The position numbers were made by a program, and so were the translations under genes. Below are positions 8,134 through 17,046 of a DNA stretch of 64,000 nt, in pieces. The DNA lies in NCBI RefSeq assembly GCF_018130385.1, contig NZ_JAFCLU010000005.1, positions 227,259 to 291,258 on the forward strand, in the 5' to 3' direction. This stretch comes from Bradyrhizobium sp. AUGA SZCCT0283 (GTDB taxonomy: Bacteria; Pseudomonadota; Alphaproteobacteria; Rhizobiales; Xanthobacteraceae). The notes below the pieces were generated by a model. The model made no database searches. It saw only the letters and a program-made list of their open reading frames with translations, and was not told where the DNA came from. The stretch's first letter is position 1. Every line of letters begins with the position of its first letter.

Positions 8134-8646
8134 TCATCTGCGAAAATCCACCCGGCCTTGTGTAAAGTAACCGTCTATTCTCCGATCGCTCACCACCAGG
8201 CCGACCCAGGGCACCGTGATCTCCGGGTTGTTCAGGTTGATATACTTGCCCACCAGCCGGCGCGGACCTTCGCGCCTTGCGTCGATGAGGCCCCGGCGCT
8301 TGCCGGAATCCCAGTCGAATAACAGGTACACGCGGACCCCCACGATTCTCGCTTCGCCCCGGCCCTGTTTCCATTTATCGGGGGCGTCGCCCGGTATGGT
8401 GGGATCCGCAGCACCCTTCCAGCGGCTCGACCACTGACCTTCGATCGTGTCGTGCGGATAGCTGTTATCTCCAGCGCTCCACGGCTTTGCATTTTCATCG
8501 GTGGCGGATTCTTCCGGCGCCGTGTTGCGGGCGAACTGCGTCACGTCATCATCGTTGGGGTTTGGAACGTCCAAGACGCCGAACGGATTTCGGGTTGCCG
8601 GATCGTTTCCGGACACGGCGTTTCGCTTGGCGCTTTCGGATTTCAT
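8134..8646 (-). CDS. Conserved-looking hypothetical protein
   Basis: A 170-residue soluble protein of unknown function. The N-terminal 90 residues are polar and probably disordered (rich in Asn, Asp, Pro, Ser). The C-terminal half looks folded: strands around EARIVGVRVYLLFDWDSGKR, then a basic Arg-rich loop and NNPEITVPWVGLVVSDRRIDG. I chose the ATG at 8646 because GGAG lies eight bases before it; a GTG four codons upstream is the alternative. It ends 17 bases from the convergent GlxA-like gene. No domain is recognised. Confidence 0.65.
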   Translation of the reverse strand: MKSESAKRNAVSGNDPATRNPFGVLDVPNPNDDDVTQFARNTAPEESATDENAKPWSAGDNSYPHDTIEGQWSSRWKGAADPTIPGDAPDKWKQGRGEARIVGVRVYLLFDWDSGKRRGLIDARREGPRRLVGKYINLNNPEITVPWVGLVVSDRRIDGYFTQGRVDFRR

Positions 8647-8812
8647 CGGTGTCTCCACTGCAATGGCCGTGCTTCGCTCCGAACGGCATGGCCGGCTTCG
8701 TGAACGGTGCGATCGCAGAATGGAGGCGTGGTGGCCACCCGATTTCCGGGGAAACCTTGCTGGCTATGTCGAACGTCTTCGACGCTCTATGACTGAGCGC
8801 CGTTCACTGGGC

Positions 8813-9694
8813 TCAGGCGACGTCGGCTTGCGCGCTCGGCGTCTCCTCCGCGAGCAAGGCGTCGAGATCGACGAGCTGCGGATCGTCATGCTCGGGTTCG
8901 CCGAGTCCTGCGCTGCCGTGAAGATGCATCAGGGTCTGCACACGACGGGCGTTGAGATGGTCCACATGCTGATGCTGCAGCGCTACCGGCAGCAGCGCTT
9001 TGGGCAGTCCGACCAGCGCAAAGGCCGGAACCTTGCGCACCTCGTCGCCCTCGCGCCAAAGCAAGGGATGGAGGGTGTAGATCAATTGCCGGTCGATCTC
9101 CGCCGATTGTGGCTGCTCCGACTCGGATGGCGCGAGGCTGGCGAGGTTGGCATTGCCCGCACGCGTGCGCACCGCGGCGGACCGCAGCTCCCAACATATC
9201 AAGTCCGCCGCCGCGAGAACCTCGCGGCGCACGGCATCCACGTTGCTCGAAAACCTGGTCGCTTCCGGTATCGACATCGCGCCTTTGGTGACGGCCTCGA
9301 CCAGCGCGGTGGCGCCGCCATCAAATCCTGGCGCAGCCCGCTCGATCGCCGCAGCCATCGCTTCGATCTGGTCAGCCATCGTGTCGCGATCGCGCTGCGC
9401 CTTGGCATCGGCCAGGGCGCGCTCGGCCGAGGCGACCTGCTCGTCGAACTCCGCCAATTCGGCACGCCATGTCTTGGCGCGGTCTTCGACGGCGCGCATG
9501 GCGGCTTCTGCGCGATCGAGCCGGGCATTGGCCGCCCCGGCTACCGCCAGCCGTTCGGCGGCGGCGCGTTTTTCTGCAAGTTCCGCTTCGGCGACGCTCA
9601 GCCGCTCGGCCAGCTTCTGCCGAGCCGCCAACTTTTCCTTCAGCGCGTTCTCGAAGCGCTCGATCGGGCCGAGCTCGCGCTTAAAAAATGCCAT
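8813..9694 (-). CDS. Coiled-coil hypothetical protein
   Basis: A 293-residue protein starting MAFFKRELG at 9694. Residues from about 10 to 135 are a nearly continuous Ala/Glu/Arg/Lys heptad pattern with hallmark coiled-coil spacing. The second half is mixed helical with a Cys-Trp pair (LICWELRSAA) and ends in an acidic tail. There is no signal peptide or membrane helix. Coiled-coil proteins of this kind can be structural or phage-like, but no phage genes are nearby. Function unknown; composition matches the neighbours. Confidence 0.65.
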   Translation of the reverse strand: MAFFKRELGPIERFENALKEKLAARQKLAERLSVAEAELAEKRAAAERLAVAGAANARLDRAEAAMRAVEDRAKTWRAELAEFDEQVASAERALADAKAQRDRDTMADQIEAMAAAIERAAPGFDGGATALVEAVTKGAMSIPEATRFSSNVDAVRREVLAAADLICWELRSAAVRTRAGNANLASLAPSESEQPQSAEIDRQLIYTLHPLLWREGDEVRKVPAFALVGLPKALLPVALQHQHVDHLNARRVQTLMHLHGSAGLGEPEHDDPQLVDLDALLAEETPSAQADVA

Positions 9695-9879
9695 GGCAAT
9701 ACCCCCGCGCCTCACGATCGTCCGCCGAATCAGCGGGCCGATTCGTTACAGGCAAAATCTAGCCTGAAACTTGGATGACATTGCGGCTTAAGTCTGTTTG
9801 GCGAAACCGCGCGGTGGATGATGGCCGGCGATGGGCCGGCCATCACCTTCGGTGCGCGCGGGCTGAGGCGCGCCGTCGC

Positions 9880-10176
9880 TCAGCTATGCTTCTTCAGGAA
9901 GATGCGCGCGCTCTGGATATTTTGCGCGGCGTGGATGCGGGCGCGCTCGAGCGGTGTGACGACACCGTTCGCCTTGGCTTGGTTCTCCAGGTTCTGCACG
10001 CGCGCCTGGCCCTTCAGCAGCTTCTGGGTTTCATTGAAGTTCAGGTCGCCATCCTGGACGCCCTTGAAGATGCGGTGCTGTTGTGCGTTCTGGCGCGCGT
10101 TGATCAAGGGCGTGCCGGCGAAGCTGGTGGCCGATGTAACGGCCAGAAGCAGCGAAGCAAGAATAACGGTCCTCAT
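9880..10176 (-). CDS. Small secreted protein with two-fold helical repeat
   Basis: A 98-residue protein with a clear signal peptide (MRTVILASLLLAVTSATSFA) and a mature part of about 78 residues. It carries two related units of the type QNAQQHRI-G-DG-L-ETQKLLKGQ and Q---A--NGV-TPLERARIHAAQN, which reads like a duplicated helical hairpin with a DG turn. GGAG precedes the ATG at 10176. It is periplasmic or secreted and of unknown function; similar small proteins are frequent in bradyrhizobia. A 10-bp perfect inverted repeat lies downstream at 9820-9844. Confidence 0.72.
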   Translation of the reverse strand: MRTVILASLLLAVTSATSFAGTPLINARQNAQQHRIFKGVQDGDLNFNETQKLLKGQARVQNLENQAKANGVVTPLERARIHAAQNIQSARIFLKKHS

Positions 10177-10357
10177 CACAATTCTCCTTTGCGTTGCTGT
10201 CGCGGGCTGCGACGACACCACGTCGGCGCTCGACCCGCGAACACGCACAGGATGGCCGACGACGGCTGCGAGGAATGTGCGCGCTGTCACGAAATCGCGT
10301 GGAATTACAAACGTTTAATGACCTCGCAGATGAATGGATTGTCAGAATTGAAAGCGG

Positions 10358-11578
10358 CTAATGCGGCGCGTCGGGGTGCCAGCCGAGCACCGCCAGCATC
10401 ACTAAGAATCCGATGACATAGGCAACGGCCACCGGCCAGCCCTGGCCGACCCAGCGGCCGACGGATTTGGCTTCCGGATACATGTTCGACAGCGCGACGC
10501 CCGCCGACGAGCCGAACCAGATCATCGATCCGCCGAAGCCGACGGCATAGGCCAGATAGCCCCAGTCGTAACCGCCCTGCTTCAGCGCGAGCGCGGTGAG
10601 GGGAATGTTGTCGAACACGGCGGAGACGAAGCCGAGGCCGAGCGCGGTCGGCCACGAGGCGGCGGGTAGTTTCTCGACCGGCATCAACGAGGCCGCGGTG
10701 ACGAGCGCGAGCAGAAAGACGGTGCCCTTGAAGGTTTCGGGCATCACCTTCCAGTCCGGTGCGCGCAATCCGGCCGTCAGCAGAATGACAGCCCAGACGG
10801 CGATACCGAGGACGGGGAGGGCGTCGAGCAGGGCAGGGAACTTGACGTTGGCGGTGATGTTTGCGGCCAGCGCGGCAATCAGAATGGCCGCGACGATGAA
10901 GACCCGCACGGGATCGATCTTCAGGCCTTTCGACGGGTCTTTCTGGATCGGCGAGTAGCGCTGTTGCTGAATGGAGGCGGGCACCGCAAAGATCAGCATC
11001 GCGACGATGGCTGCAACATAGGCTTCCACCACGGCGAGCGGGCTCACGCCGGCGATCCACATCATGGTGGTGGTGGTGTCGCCGACGACGCTGCCCGATC
11101 CGCCGGCGTTCGAGGCCGCGACGATGGCGGCGAGATAGCCGATGTGAACCTTGCCCTGGAACACGTGGCGCGCAACAGTGCCGCCGATCAGGGCGGCGGC
11201 GATATTGTCGAGGAAGCTCGACAGCACGAACACCAGGACGAGCAGCACGACGCCGCCCTTCCAGTCGTCCGGCAGCAGCGCCGGCATCTCATCCGGAATC
11301 CGGCTTTCCTCGAAATGCCGGGACAGCAGCGCAAACCCCATCAGCAGCAGGAACAGATTGGCGAGCGTGACCCACTCATGCGCCATGTGATGGCCGAGGC
11401 CGGCCAGGCCCGCACTGTGCTTGAATCCAGTGAAGACCAGTTTGTAGACGATGATCGCGGCAAGGCCGGTCAGCGCGACCTGAAGCGTCTTGTGATGGAA
11501 CAGCGCGACCCCGAGCAGCGTCAGCGCGAACAGGATGAAGTCAACGGGTATCCCGAATACAAGGATGGGTTCGATCAC
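10358..11578 (-). CDS. Ion transporter superfamily permease (NhaD/citrate-transporter type)
   Basis: A 406-residue inner-membrane protein with about ten to twelve helices. The motif SNAGGSGSVVGDTTTTMMWIAG near residues 155-176 and the related FDNIPLTALALK in the second half are the paired signature regions of the ion transporter superfamily, closest by eye to NhaD-type Na+/H+ antiporters and to proteins labelled citrate transporters. The start is GTG at 11578 with GAGG seven bases before it. The substrate is uncertain: Na+/H+ exchange or a carboxylate are both possible. Confidence 0.78.
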   Translation of the reverse strand: MIEPILVFGIPVDFILFALTLLGVALFHHKTLQVALTGLAAIIVYKLVFTGFKHSAGLAGLGHHMAHEWVTLANLFLLLMGFALLSRHFEESRIPDEMPALLPDDWKGGVVLLVLVFVLSSFLDNIAAALIGGTVARHVFQGKVHIGYLAAIVAASNAGGSGSVVGDTTTTMMWIAGVSPLAVVEAYVAAIVAMLIFAVPASIQQQRYSPIQKDPSKGLKIDPVRVFIVAAILIAALAANITANVKFPALLDALPVLGIAVWAVILLTAGLRAPDWKVMPETFKGTVFLLALVTAASLMPVEKLPAASWPTALGLGFVSAVFDNIPLTALALKQGGYDWGYLAYAVGFGGSMIWFGSSAGVALSNMYPEAKSVGRWVGQGWPVAVAYVIGFLVMLAVLGWHPDAPH

Positions 11579-11638
11579 ATCGGCCTCGGATAAGCGCGAG
11601 AGAAATTCACAGGTTCAGGTCGCAATCTGCAATGTGCA

Positions 11639-12586
11639 TTATTTCAGCGCCTTGAGCCAATCAGCGATCTCGCTGACCGCGACGTTGGCCTGCTGAAGTA
11701 GCTTGCCCATGGTGAAGAAGCCGTGGAACTGGCCGGGAAAGTGCCGGTAGGTCATGGGTACGCCGGCTTCCTTGAGCCGCGCGGCATATTCGGCGCCCTC
11801 ATCGCGCAGCGGATCGGCGCCCGCGGTCAGCACATAGGAAGGTGGCAAGCCGGCGAGCGTCTTGGCGCGCGCGGGCGAGGCCTTCCAGTGATCGATGTCG
11901 GCTGTGCCGTTGAGATAATGGTTGCAGAACCATTTGATCACGGAGTGCGTCAGCAAGATGCTGGTCTCGGGTTCGCTGTGCGAGGGATGGCTCATCGCAA
12001 AGTCGGTGGCGGGATAGATCAATACCTGGCCGGCGAGTTTTGGGCCGTCGCCGTCGCGCGCGGCCAGTGCCACCACGGCGGCAAGATTGCCGCCGGCACT
12101 GTCGCCACCGACCAGCAGGTGCCCGGCGTCGATGCCGAGTTGCGCGGCGTTGGCGGCAACCCATTTCGTAGCGGTGATGGCGTCATCGGCGGCGGCGGGG
12201 AATTTGTGCTCAGGCGCGAGGCGGTAATCGACGGAGATGACAATCAGCTCGCCTTGATGGGCGAGCATGCGGCACACCACGTCATGAGAGTCGAGATTGC
12301 CGATCACCCAGCCGCCGCCGTGGAAGAATACGAGGCAGGGCGCGAGACCGTTGGCCTTGCGCAATTTCTTCGGCGTGTAGATGCGGGCCGGGAGCACGCC
12401 ATGTGGCGCGGGGATCGAAAGCGATTTGTCCGATTCCAGTTCGGGCGGCTCGGGATTGCTGACGAAGCGGGCGTTCAGATAGTATTCGCGGGCTTCCGGT
12501 GCGGTCAGCGTCTCATAGGCCGGGCGGCCGGCCTCCTGAAAAGCCTTGTAGACGGCGGCGGCATCGGGATCGAGCGTGACGGGCAT
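11639..12586 (-). CDS. Alpha/beta hydrolase, hormone-sensitive-lipase type esterase
   Basis: A 315-residue cytoplasmic carboxylesterase/lipase. The oxyanion-hole motif FFHGGGW lies near residues 88-93 and the nucleophile elbow GGDSAGG has Ser163. A catalytic Asp in TAGADPLRDE and a His in GQFHGFF complete the triad. Length and motif order match family IV (HSL) acetyl-esterases. It follows the SDR gene by 32 bases on the same strand, so the pair may form a short catabolic operon acting on an ester and the alcohol it releases; this is an inference. Confidence 0.87.
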   Translation of the reverse strand: MPVTLDPDAAAVYKAFQEAGRPAYETLTAPEAREYYLNARFVSNPEPPELESDKSLSIPAPHGVLPARIYTPKKLRKANGLAPCLVFFHGGGWVIGNLDSHDVVCRMLAHQGELIVISVDYRLAPEHKFPAAADDAITATKWVAANAAQLGIDAGHLLVGGDSAGGNLAAVVALAARDGDGPKLAGQVLIYPATDFAMSHPSHSEPETSILLTHSVIKWFCNHYLNGTADIDHWKASPARAKTLAGLPPSYVLTAGADPLRDEGAEYAARLKEAGVPMTYRHFPGQFHGFFTMGKLLQQANVAVSEIADWLKALK

Positions 12587-12618
12587 GATAGTGAAGACCT
12601 CGTGCGTTGATTGAAAGC

Positions 12619-13398
12619 TCAGGCGGCGGTGCGGCCGCCGTCGACGGTGTAGGCGGAGCCCGAGACGTAGCTTGCCTCGTCGGAGGCGAGGAACGCCACG
12701 ATGGAGGCGACTTCGGACGCCTGTCCGAGCCGCCGCGCCGGAATCCGGTCGACGATCTTTTCGTTCGGCGGCGGCTCATTGCCGGGATTGCGGCCCTGCA
12801 GGATCGTGCTCAGCATCCGGCTGTCGATCAGGCCAGGACAGACGCAATTGACCCGCACGCCGGTCCCGGTGCATTCCCAGGCCGCGCTCTTGGTGAGCCC
12901 GATCACCGCGTGCTTGCTGGCGCTGTAGACGGCGATCATCGGCGATCCGATCAGGCCGGCGATCGAGGCGGTGTTGATGATGCTGCCCTTGTTCTGTTTG
13001 AGCATCACCGGCAGCACGTGCTTCATGCCGAGAAAGACGCCGATCACGTTGACGTCGAGCACGCGCCGAAAACTCTCCAGCGAATATTCCGGGATCGGCT
13101 TGATGTCGCCCTCGATGCCGGCGTTGTTGTAGAACGCGTCGATCGCGCCGAACCTGTCGACCGTGGCGCGGACATAATCCGCGACTTCGTCCTCCTGGGT
13201 GACATCAGCCGTGACCGCGAGCGCTTCGGCGGAGGCGGGCAGGTCCTTGATCGCGGCCTTGAGGTCGTCTTCCCTGCGGTCGACGGCGACGATACGGGCG
13301 CCGCGCTCGGCCAACAGGCGGATGGTCGCGGTTCCGATGACGCCGGCCGCGCCGGTCACGACGGCAACCCGGCCATCGAGGCGAATTCGATCGGGCAT
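12619..13398 (-). CDS. Short-chain dehydrogenase/reductase
   Basis: A 259-residue classical SDR. The Rossmann motif TGAAGVIG spans residues 15-22, NNAG is at 91-94, the catalytic Ser is in INTASIAG, and Tyr158 and Lys162 are in YSASK. VDRRED after the second strand suggests NAD(H) preference, because an Asp follows the strand. The C-terminus has the usual SGSAYTVDGG. It is first in a two-gene unit with the esterase at 11639. The substrate is not determinable. Confidence 0.88.
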   Translation of the reverse strand: MPDRIRLDGRVAVVTGAAGVIGTATIRLLAERGARIVAVDRREDDLKAAIKDLPASAEALAVTADVTQEDEVADYVRATVDRFGAIDAFYNNAGIEGDIKPIPEYSLESFRRVLDVNVIGVFLGMKHVLPVMLKQNKGSIINTASIAGLIGSPMIAVYSASKHAVIGLTKSAAWECTGTGVRVNCVCPGLIDSRMLSTILQGRNPGNEPPPNEKIVDRIPARRLGQASEVASIVAFLASDEASYVSGSAYTVDGGRTAA

Positions 13399-13763
13399 GT
13401 CTGGGGTTTCCTCTCGCTTCTCCGGTTATCCCGGATTTTGGTGGTTTTCGCGCCAGGAGTGGGCACGTCAGCGCGAACGGAAGCGACTATTTCATCTGAA
13501 ACGGAGCGTGACTAGATCATGGCACACTATCCGAAACCCGGTTTCTGCCTTCCCGGGCCATGATTGAGATCACGGCGCGACTATCGGAAGCCGGTTTCCA
13601 CCTTCCGGGGGCCATGATCGAGATCATGGCGCGACTATCCGAAAACCGCTCTCCGCCCTTCCGGGCCGTGATCGAGTGCGGCGAGAAGGGGGCGAGCCGC
13701 CCTTTCCGCGCCGTATTCGCCGTGTTAACCGGGTGGGACGCGAGCGGCGGATAAGTCTGTACT
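13399..13763. other. 365-base intergenic stretch with tandem repeat
   Basis: Divergent intergenic region between the SDR and DUF2155 genes. About 160 bases of it are a three-copy 54-bp tandem repeat (13514-13675). No protein gene is supported; short readings through the repeat are compositional artefacts. Confidence 0.6.
13514..13675. repeat. Three imperfect tandem copies of a ~54-bp unit
   Basis: Units begin at 13514, 13567 and 13621 with AGATCATGGC or a one-base variant. Each carries a small internal palindrome resembling GGAAGCCGGTTTCCACCTTCC. The unit resembles the dispersed alphaproteobacterial palindromes that pair ATCATG with CCGGTTTCC, here amplified in tandem. Confidence 0.75.
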
Positions 13764-14807
13764 ATGTCGCAAGCCCGATTCGCCTGTAAAAGCCGCGAGA
13801 TGCTTCGAACCATTGCCCTGACCGGTCTTGCGGCCCTGATCGCCGCCACCACAGTCTCGCTTGTGCCGCCGGCGCAGGCGCAGATCGGCAATATCTTTTC
13901 CGATCCGCCGCTGCGGCCGCCGGGCGCCATTCCCCGCGGTAATCAGCAGCAGCAACCCTTCCCCGACGACGACGAGGAAGTGCCGGAACTGCCGCGCGGC
14001 CGCCTGTTGCCGACCCCGAACCGTCCGCCGCCGGGGCAGGGCGCTCCGCCGCCGGGAAGCTTCCAGTCGCAGCCGCTGGCGCCGCCGCCCGGCACGACCG
14101 TCGCTCCCCAGGGCACCCAGCCGGGCGTTGCCGTTCAGCCGCCGCAGCCGGGCCAGCCGGGCGTCGCCAACGCGCCGCCCAATGCGCTGCCGGGATTGCC
14201 GCCGGGCCAGCGCCAGCCCAAGGGCGTGCCCAATTCGCCGGCGACCCTGCAGCCGGGCGACGAGGTCGTGTCCGAGCCGCCGGCAACCAAGATCACCAAC
14301 AAGAAGGCGAGCTTCTCCGGCCTCGACAAGATCACCGGCCGCATCATCAATTTCGATGAGGATATCGGCGAGACCGTGCAGTTCGGCGCGCTGCGCGTGA
14401 AGACCAGTGCCTGCTACACGCGGCCGTCGACCGAAGCTGCCAACACCGATGCCTTTGTCGAGGTCGACGAGATCACGCTGCAGGGCGAGGTGAAGCGGAT
14501 CTTCTCGGGCTGGATGTACGCTGCAAGCCCCGGCCTGCATGGCGTCGAGCACCCGGTCTACGACATCTGGCTGACCGACTGCAAAGGCCCCGACCAGACC
14601 ATCGTCAGCGCGCAGCCCGATCCGCCGAAGGCGGCGACGCCGCCGCCGGCCGCAAAGCGTCCGCCGCAGCCGAAGCAGGCGGCGCCGCGCCCGCCGGGAT
14701 TGCCGCCGCAACCGCAATTCCAGCCGCAGCCGCAGCAGGCTCCTCCACCGCCGCCTCCGCCGCAGCAACGGCCGGGTGGACTGTTTGGCGGATTGTTCGG
14801 GAATTGA
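13764..14807 (+). CDS. DUF2155-domain secreted protein with Pro/Gln-rich flanks
   Basis: A 347-residue exported protein of unknown role. A signal peptide ends around VPPAQA. Then come about 120 residues of Pro/Gly/Gln-rich linker, the DUF2155 domain (about residues 185-285, with ITGRIINFDEDIGETVQFGA, ACYTRP and IFSGWMYAASPGLHGVEHP, VYDIWLTDCK), and a second Pro/Gln-rich tail ending GGLFGGLFGN. The start could be the ATG at 13764 or the one at 13800, where the signal peptide itself begins. DUF2155 proteins usually sit next to aat and NDUFA12; aat is here (convergent, 22 bases) but NDUFA12 is 9 kb away. Confidence 0.88.
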   Translation: MSQARFACKSREMLRTIALTGLAALIAATTVSLVPPAQAQIGNIFSDPPLRPPGAIPRGNQQQQPFPDDDEEVPELPRGRLLPTPNRPPPGQGAPPPGSFQSQPLAPPPGTTVAPQGTQPGVAVQPPQPGQPGVANAPPNALPGLPPGQRQPKGVPNSPATLQPGDEVVSEPPATKITNKKASFSGLDKITGRIINFDEDIGETVQFGALRVKTSACYTRPSTEAANTDAFVEVDEITLQGEVKRIFSGWMYAASPGLHGVEHPVYDIWLTDCKGPDQTIVSAQPDPPKAATPPPAAKRPPQPKQAAPRPPGLPPQPQFQPQPQQAPPPPPPPQQRPGGLFGGLFGN

Positions 14808-14829
14808 GCGCTCCGGGCTACGCGCTACG

Positions 14830-15504
14830 TCAATTGCGCTTCGCAATGATCGCGAGCGCGTCGGCACCGCTGATGCTGGGCGGTAACCGCATGAAATCCG
14901 CAGGCTCGCCCGCGATCGCCTTGTCGAGCAAGGCGCGATAGCGGCGCCTCGAAATTTCGACCGCGCCGAAGCTGCGCAGATGTTCGGTGACATATTGGGT
15001 GTCGAGCAGCTCGAACCCGCCCGCGATCAGCCGCGCCACCAGATGCACCAGCGCCACTTTCGACGCGTCGCGGGTCCGGTGAAACATGCTTTCGCCGAAG
15101 AAGGCGCGTCCCAGGCTGACGCCGTAGAGGCCGCCTGCGAGGTCGCCGTTCTGCCAGACCTCGACGCTGTGGCAGTGCCCGAGCTCGTAGAGCCCGAGAT
15201 AGAGATCGCGGATACGCTTGTTGATCCAGGTGTCGTCGCGGCCCGGCTGCGGCGCCGCGCAGCCCGCGATGACCGCCTTGAAGGCGGTATCGACGGTAAC
15301 GCTGAAGGCGTCCGAGCGCACGGTGCGGGCCAGCCGCGAGGCGATGCGGAAGCCCTCGAGCGGAATCAGGCCCCGCATTTCCGGCTCGACCCAGAACAGC
15401 GTCGGGTCACCGGCGCTCTCGGCCATCGGGAAGATGCCGCAGGCATAGGCCCGCAGCAGCACTTCGGGCGTGATTTCGGAAGCGGCTGACTCGCGCGATG
15501 TCAT
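14830..15504 (-). CDS. aat: Leucyl/phenylalanyl-tRNA--protein transferase
   Basis: A 224-residue enzyme that adds Leu or Phe from aminoacyl-tRNA to N-terminal Arg/Lys of proteins, marking them for ClpS/ClpAP (N-end rule). Signatures include [11 protein letters not shown] near residue 20, [49 protein letters not shown] and the C-terminal [19 protein letters not shown]. Length is normal. It is convergent with the DUF2155 gene. Confidence 0.96.
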   Translation of the reverse strand: MTSRESAASEITPEVLLRAYACGIFPMAESAGDPTLFWVEPEMRGLIPLEGFRIASRLARTVRSDAFSVTVDTAFKAVIAGCAAPQPGRDDTWINKRIRDLYLGLYELGHCHSVEVWQNGDLAGGLYGVSLGRAFFGESMFHRTRDASKVALVHLVARLIAGGFELLDTQYVTEHLRSFGAVEISRRRYRALLDKAIAGEPADFMRLPPSISGADALAIIAKRN

Positions 15505-15590
15505 GCACTCATGATAGCAGGACGGATGGGGCGAATGCTACGTTCCGCAATAGTGACGGTGCGGCCCGATCGCGGGTGAATGAGTGCAGC

Positions 15591-15944
15591 ATGAGCACAG
15601 TGTTGATCGTTGTGCCGGTGTTCGCCTTGATCGCGGCCGGCTATGCGGCGGTAGCGCTACACTTCATTTCCCCGACGGCGCACAAGGGCATTTCCGAGTT
15701 CGCCTTCAGCATTGCCATTCCGGCGCTGCTGTTCCGGATCGTGGTCGTTGCGGAATTTCCCGCCGTCAACGCCTTCGCGGTGTGGGGCACGCACCTATTA
15801 TGGGGCAACGGCGGCGACTTGGATCGTCGCGCTTCTGGCGTCATCCGTTCTTCGGCAATCCCGGGCCGACGGCGTGGTCCTCGCGACTCGTCCTGCAGCT
15901 TGCGATGCAGGCAATACGGCTATCGAGGGATGCACGGGCCTTAA
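15591..15944 (+). pseudogene. Frameshifted, truncated AEC-family transporter remnant
   Basis: The ATG at 15591 opens a typical auxin-efflux-carrier (AEC) N-terminus: three hydrophobic helices with SEFAFSIAIPALLFR. At 15787-15794 GCAC occurs twice in tandem; removing one copy restores an open frame that continues WGTYYGATAATWIVALL and VLRQSRADGVVLA, as expected for the fourth helix region. Similarity then fades and the sequence stops at about 100 of the family's roughly 310 residues, against the convergent phosphorelay gene. A decayed gene with a 4-bp duplication and a lost 3' part. Confidence 0.75.
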
Positions 15945-15954
15945 CTCGAGGGCT

Positions 15955-17046
15955 TCAGCCCGCCGCGGCGTCGGTCGGTTTCGGCGCGGCCGTCGGCACG
16001 CGGCGGAAGCGCAGCACGATCCTGGTGCCGTGATGGTCGGGATCGCGCTCGGCAGTCGCGTCCAGCTTGGCGGCCATCGCGCTCACGATGCGTTGTCCCA
16101 TGCCGGTGGAGCGCGGATCGGCCTTGGCGTTGAGGCCGACGCCGTCGTCCGCAATCGCGACCACGAGGTCGTCGCCCTCGGACTTCAGCTCGACGTGAAT
16201 GGGACCGGCGCCGTCGGGATAGGCGTATTTGACGGCGTTCATCACCAGTTCGTTGACGATGATGCCGATCGCCACCGCGCGGTCCGGGTCGATCTCGATC
16301 GGCTCGGCCTTGAGCGTCAGGCGCGACATCTTGTTGCCTTCGGCCGAACGCCTGAGGTCTTCCAGCAGGGCTTCGAGATACTGGTTCAGCAGCACGCTCT
16401 TGAGATCATGCGAGGTGTAGAGGCGGCGATGCACCTGGGCGACCGCGGCGACGCGGCCCATCGCATTGGTCAGCGCCGCCTTGACGTCGTCCTGGGTCGT
16501 CGAATTGGCCTGCAAGTGCAGCAGCGAGGCGATGATCTGCAAGGAGTTGCCGACGCGGTGGTTGACTTCGCGCAGCAGCACTTCGCGTTCGGCGGCGAGC
16601 GCCGCATAGCGGTCGCGCGAGCGGTGAACCTCGGCCTCGGCCTCGTCGCGGGCGCGCTGAAGTTCGGCCTGCCGCAGCGCGCCGTTGATGGCGACCTGGA
16701 GCAACGGAATGAAGTCGCCCCTGACGTCCTTGACCAGATAGTCGGCGGCGCCGGCCTTCAGCGCGGTGACGGCGATCGCCGAATCCTGCGAGGCCGTGAC
16801 GAACACGACCGGCGGCGCATTCGGGATCGCCATGATCTGTTCCAGCGTTTCGAGACCATCGAGGCCCGGCATGTACTGGTCGAGCGCAATGACATCGATG
16901 CCGCCTTGCGCCAGCCGCGCCAGCCCGTGATCGCCGCCGGCCGCATGCACGACCCTGAAACCGGCCCGCGTCAGGCCACGGTCGACCAGCCGCGCCAGCG
17001 CCACGTCGTCATCGATATACAGGAGTGTCGGCGTCGCTTTGTTCAT
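15955..17046 (-). CDS. Response-regulator/HisKA_2-type histidine kinase fusion
   Basis: A 363-residue cytoplasmic protein. Residues 1-125 are a receiver with IDDD at 11-14 and the acceptor Asp56 (IALDQYMPG). A coiled linker leads to a HisKA_2 box with the phospho-His163 in EVNHRVGNSLQIIASLL and an HWE/HisKA_2-type ATPase (NELVMNAVKYAY, ADDGVGL, STGMGQRIV). Its ATG at 17046 overlaps the stop of the upstream regulator by four bases (ATGA), so translation is coupled. Kinases of this type often act in the general stress (PhyR/EcfG) pathway in Rhizobiales, but no PhyR is in the window. Confidence 0.9.
   Translation of the reverse strand: MNKATPTLLYIDDDVALARLVDRGLTRAGFRVVHAAGGDHGLARLAQGGIDVIALDQYMPGLDGLETLEQIMAIPNAPPVVFVTASQDSAIAVTALKAGAADYLVKDVRGDFIPLLQVAINGALRQAELQRARDEAEAEVHRSRDRYAALAAEREVLLREVNHRVGNSLQIIASLLHLQANSTTQDDVKAALTNAMGRVAAVAQVHRRLYTSHDLKSVLLNQYLEALLEDLRRSAEGNKMSRLTLKAEPIEIDPDRAVAIGIIVNELVMNAVKYAYPDGAGPIHVELKSEGDDLVVAIADDGVGLNAKADPRSTGMGQRIVSAMAAKLDATAERDPDHHGTRIVLRFRRVPTAAPKPTDAAAG

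Noticed and set aside
9820..9844. Perfect 10-bp inverted repeat downstream of the small secreted protein gene.
   Set aside because: No T-run follows on either strand, so it is not listed as a terminator; it may only be a chance GC-rich stem.
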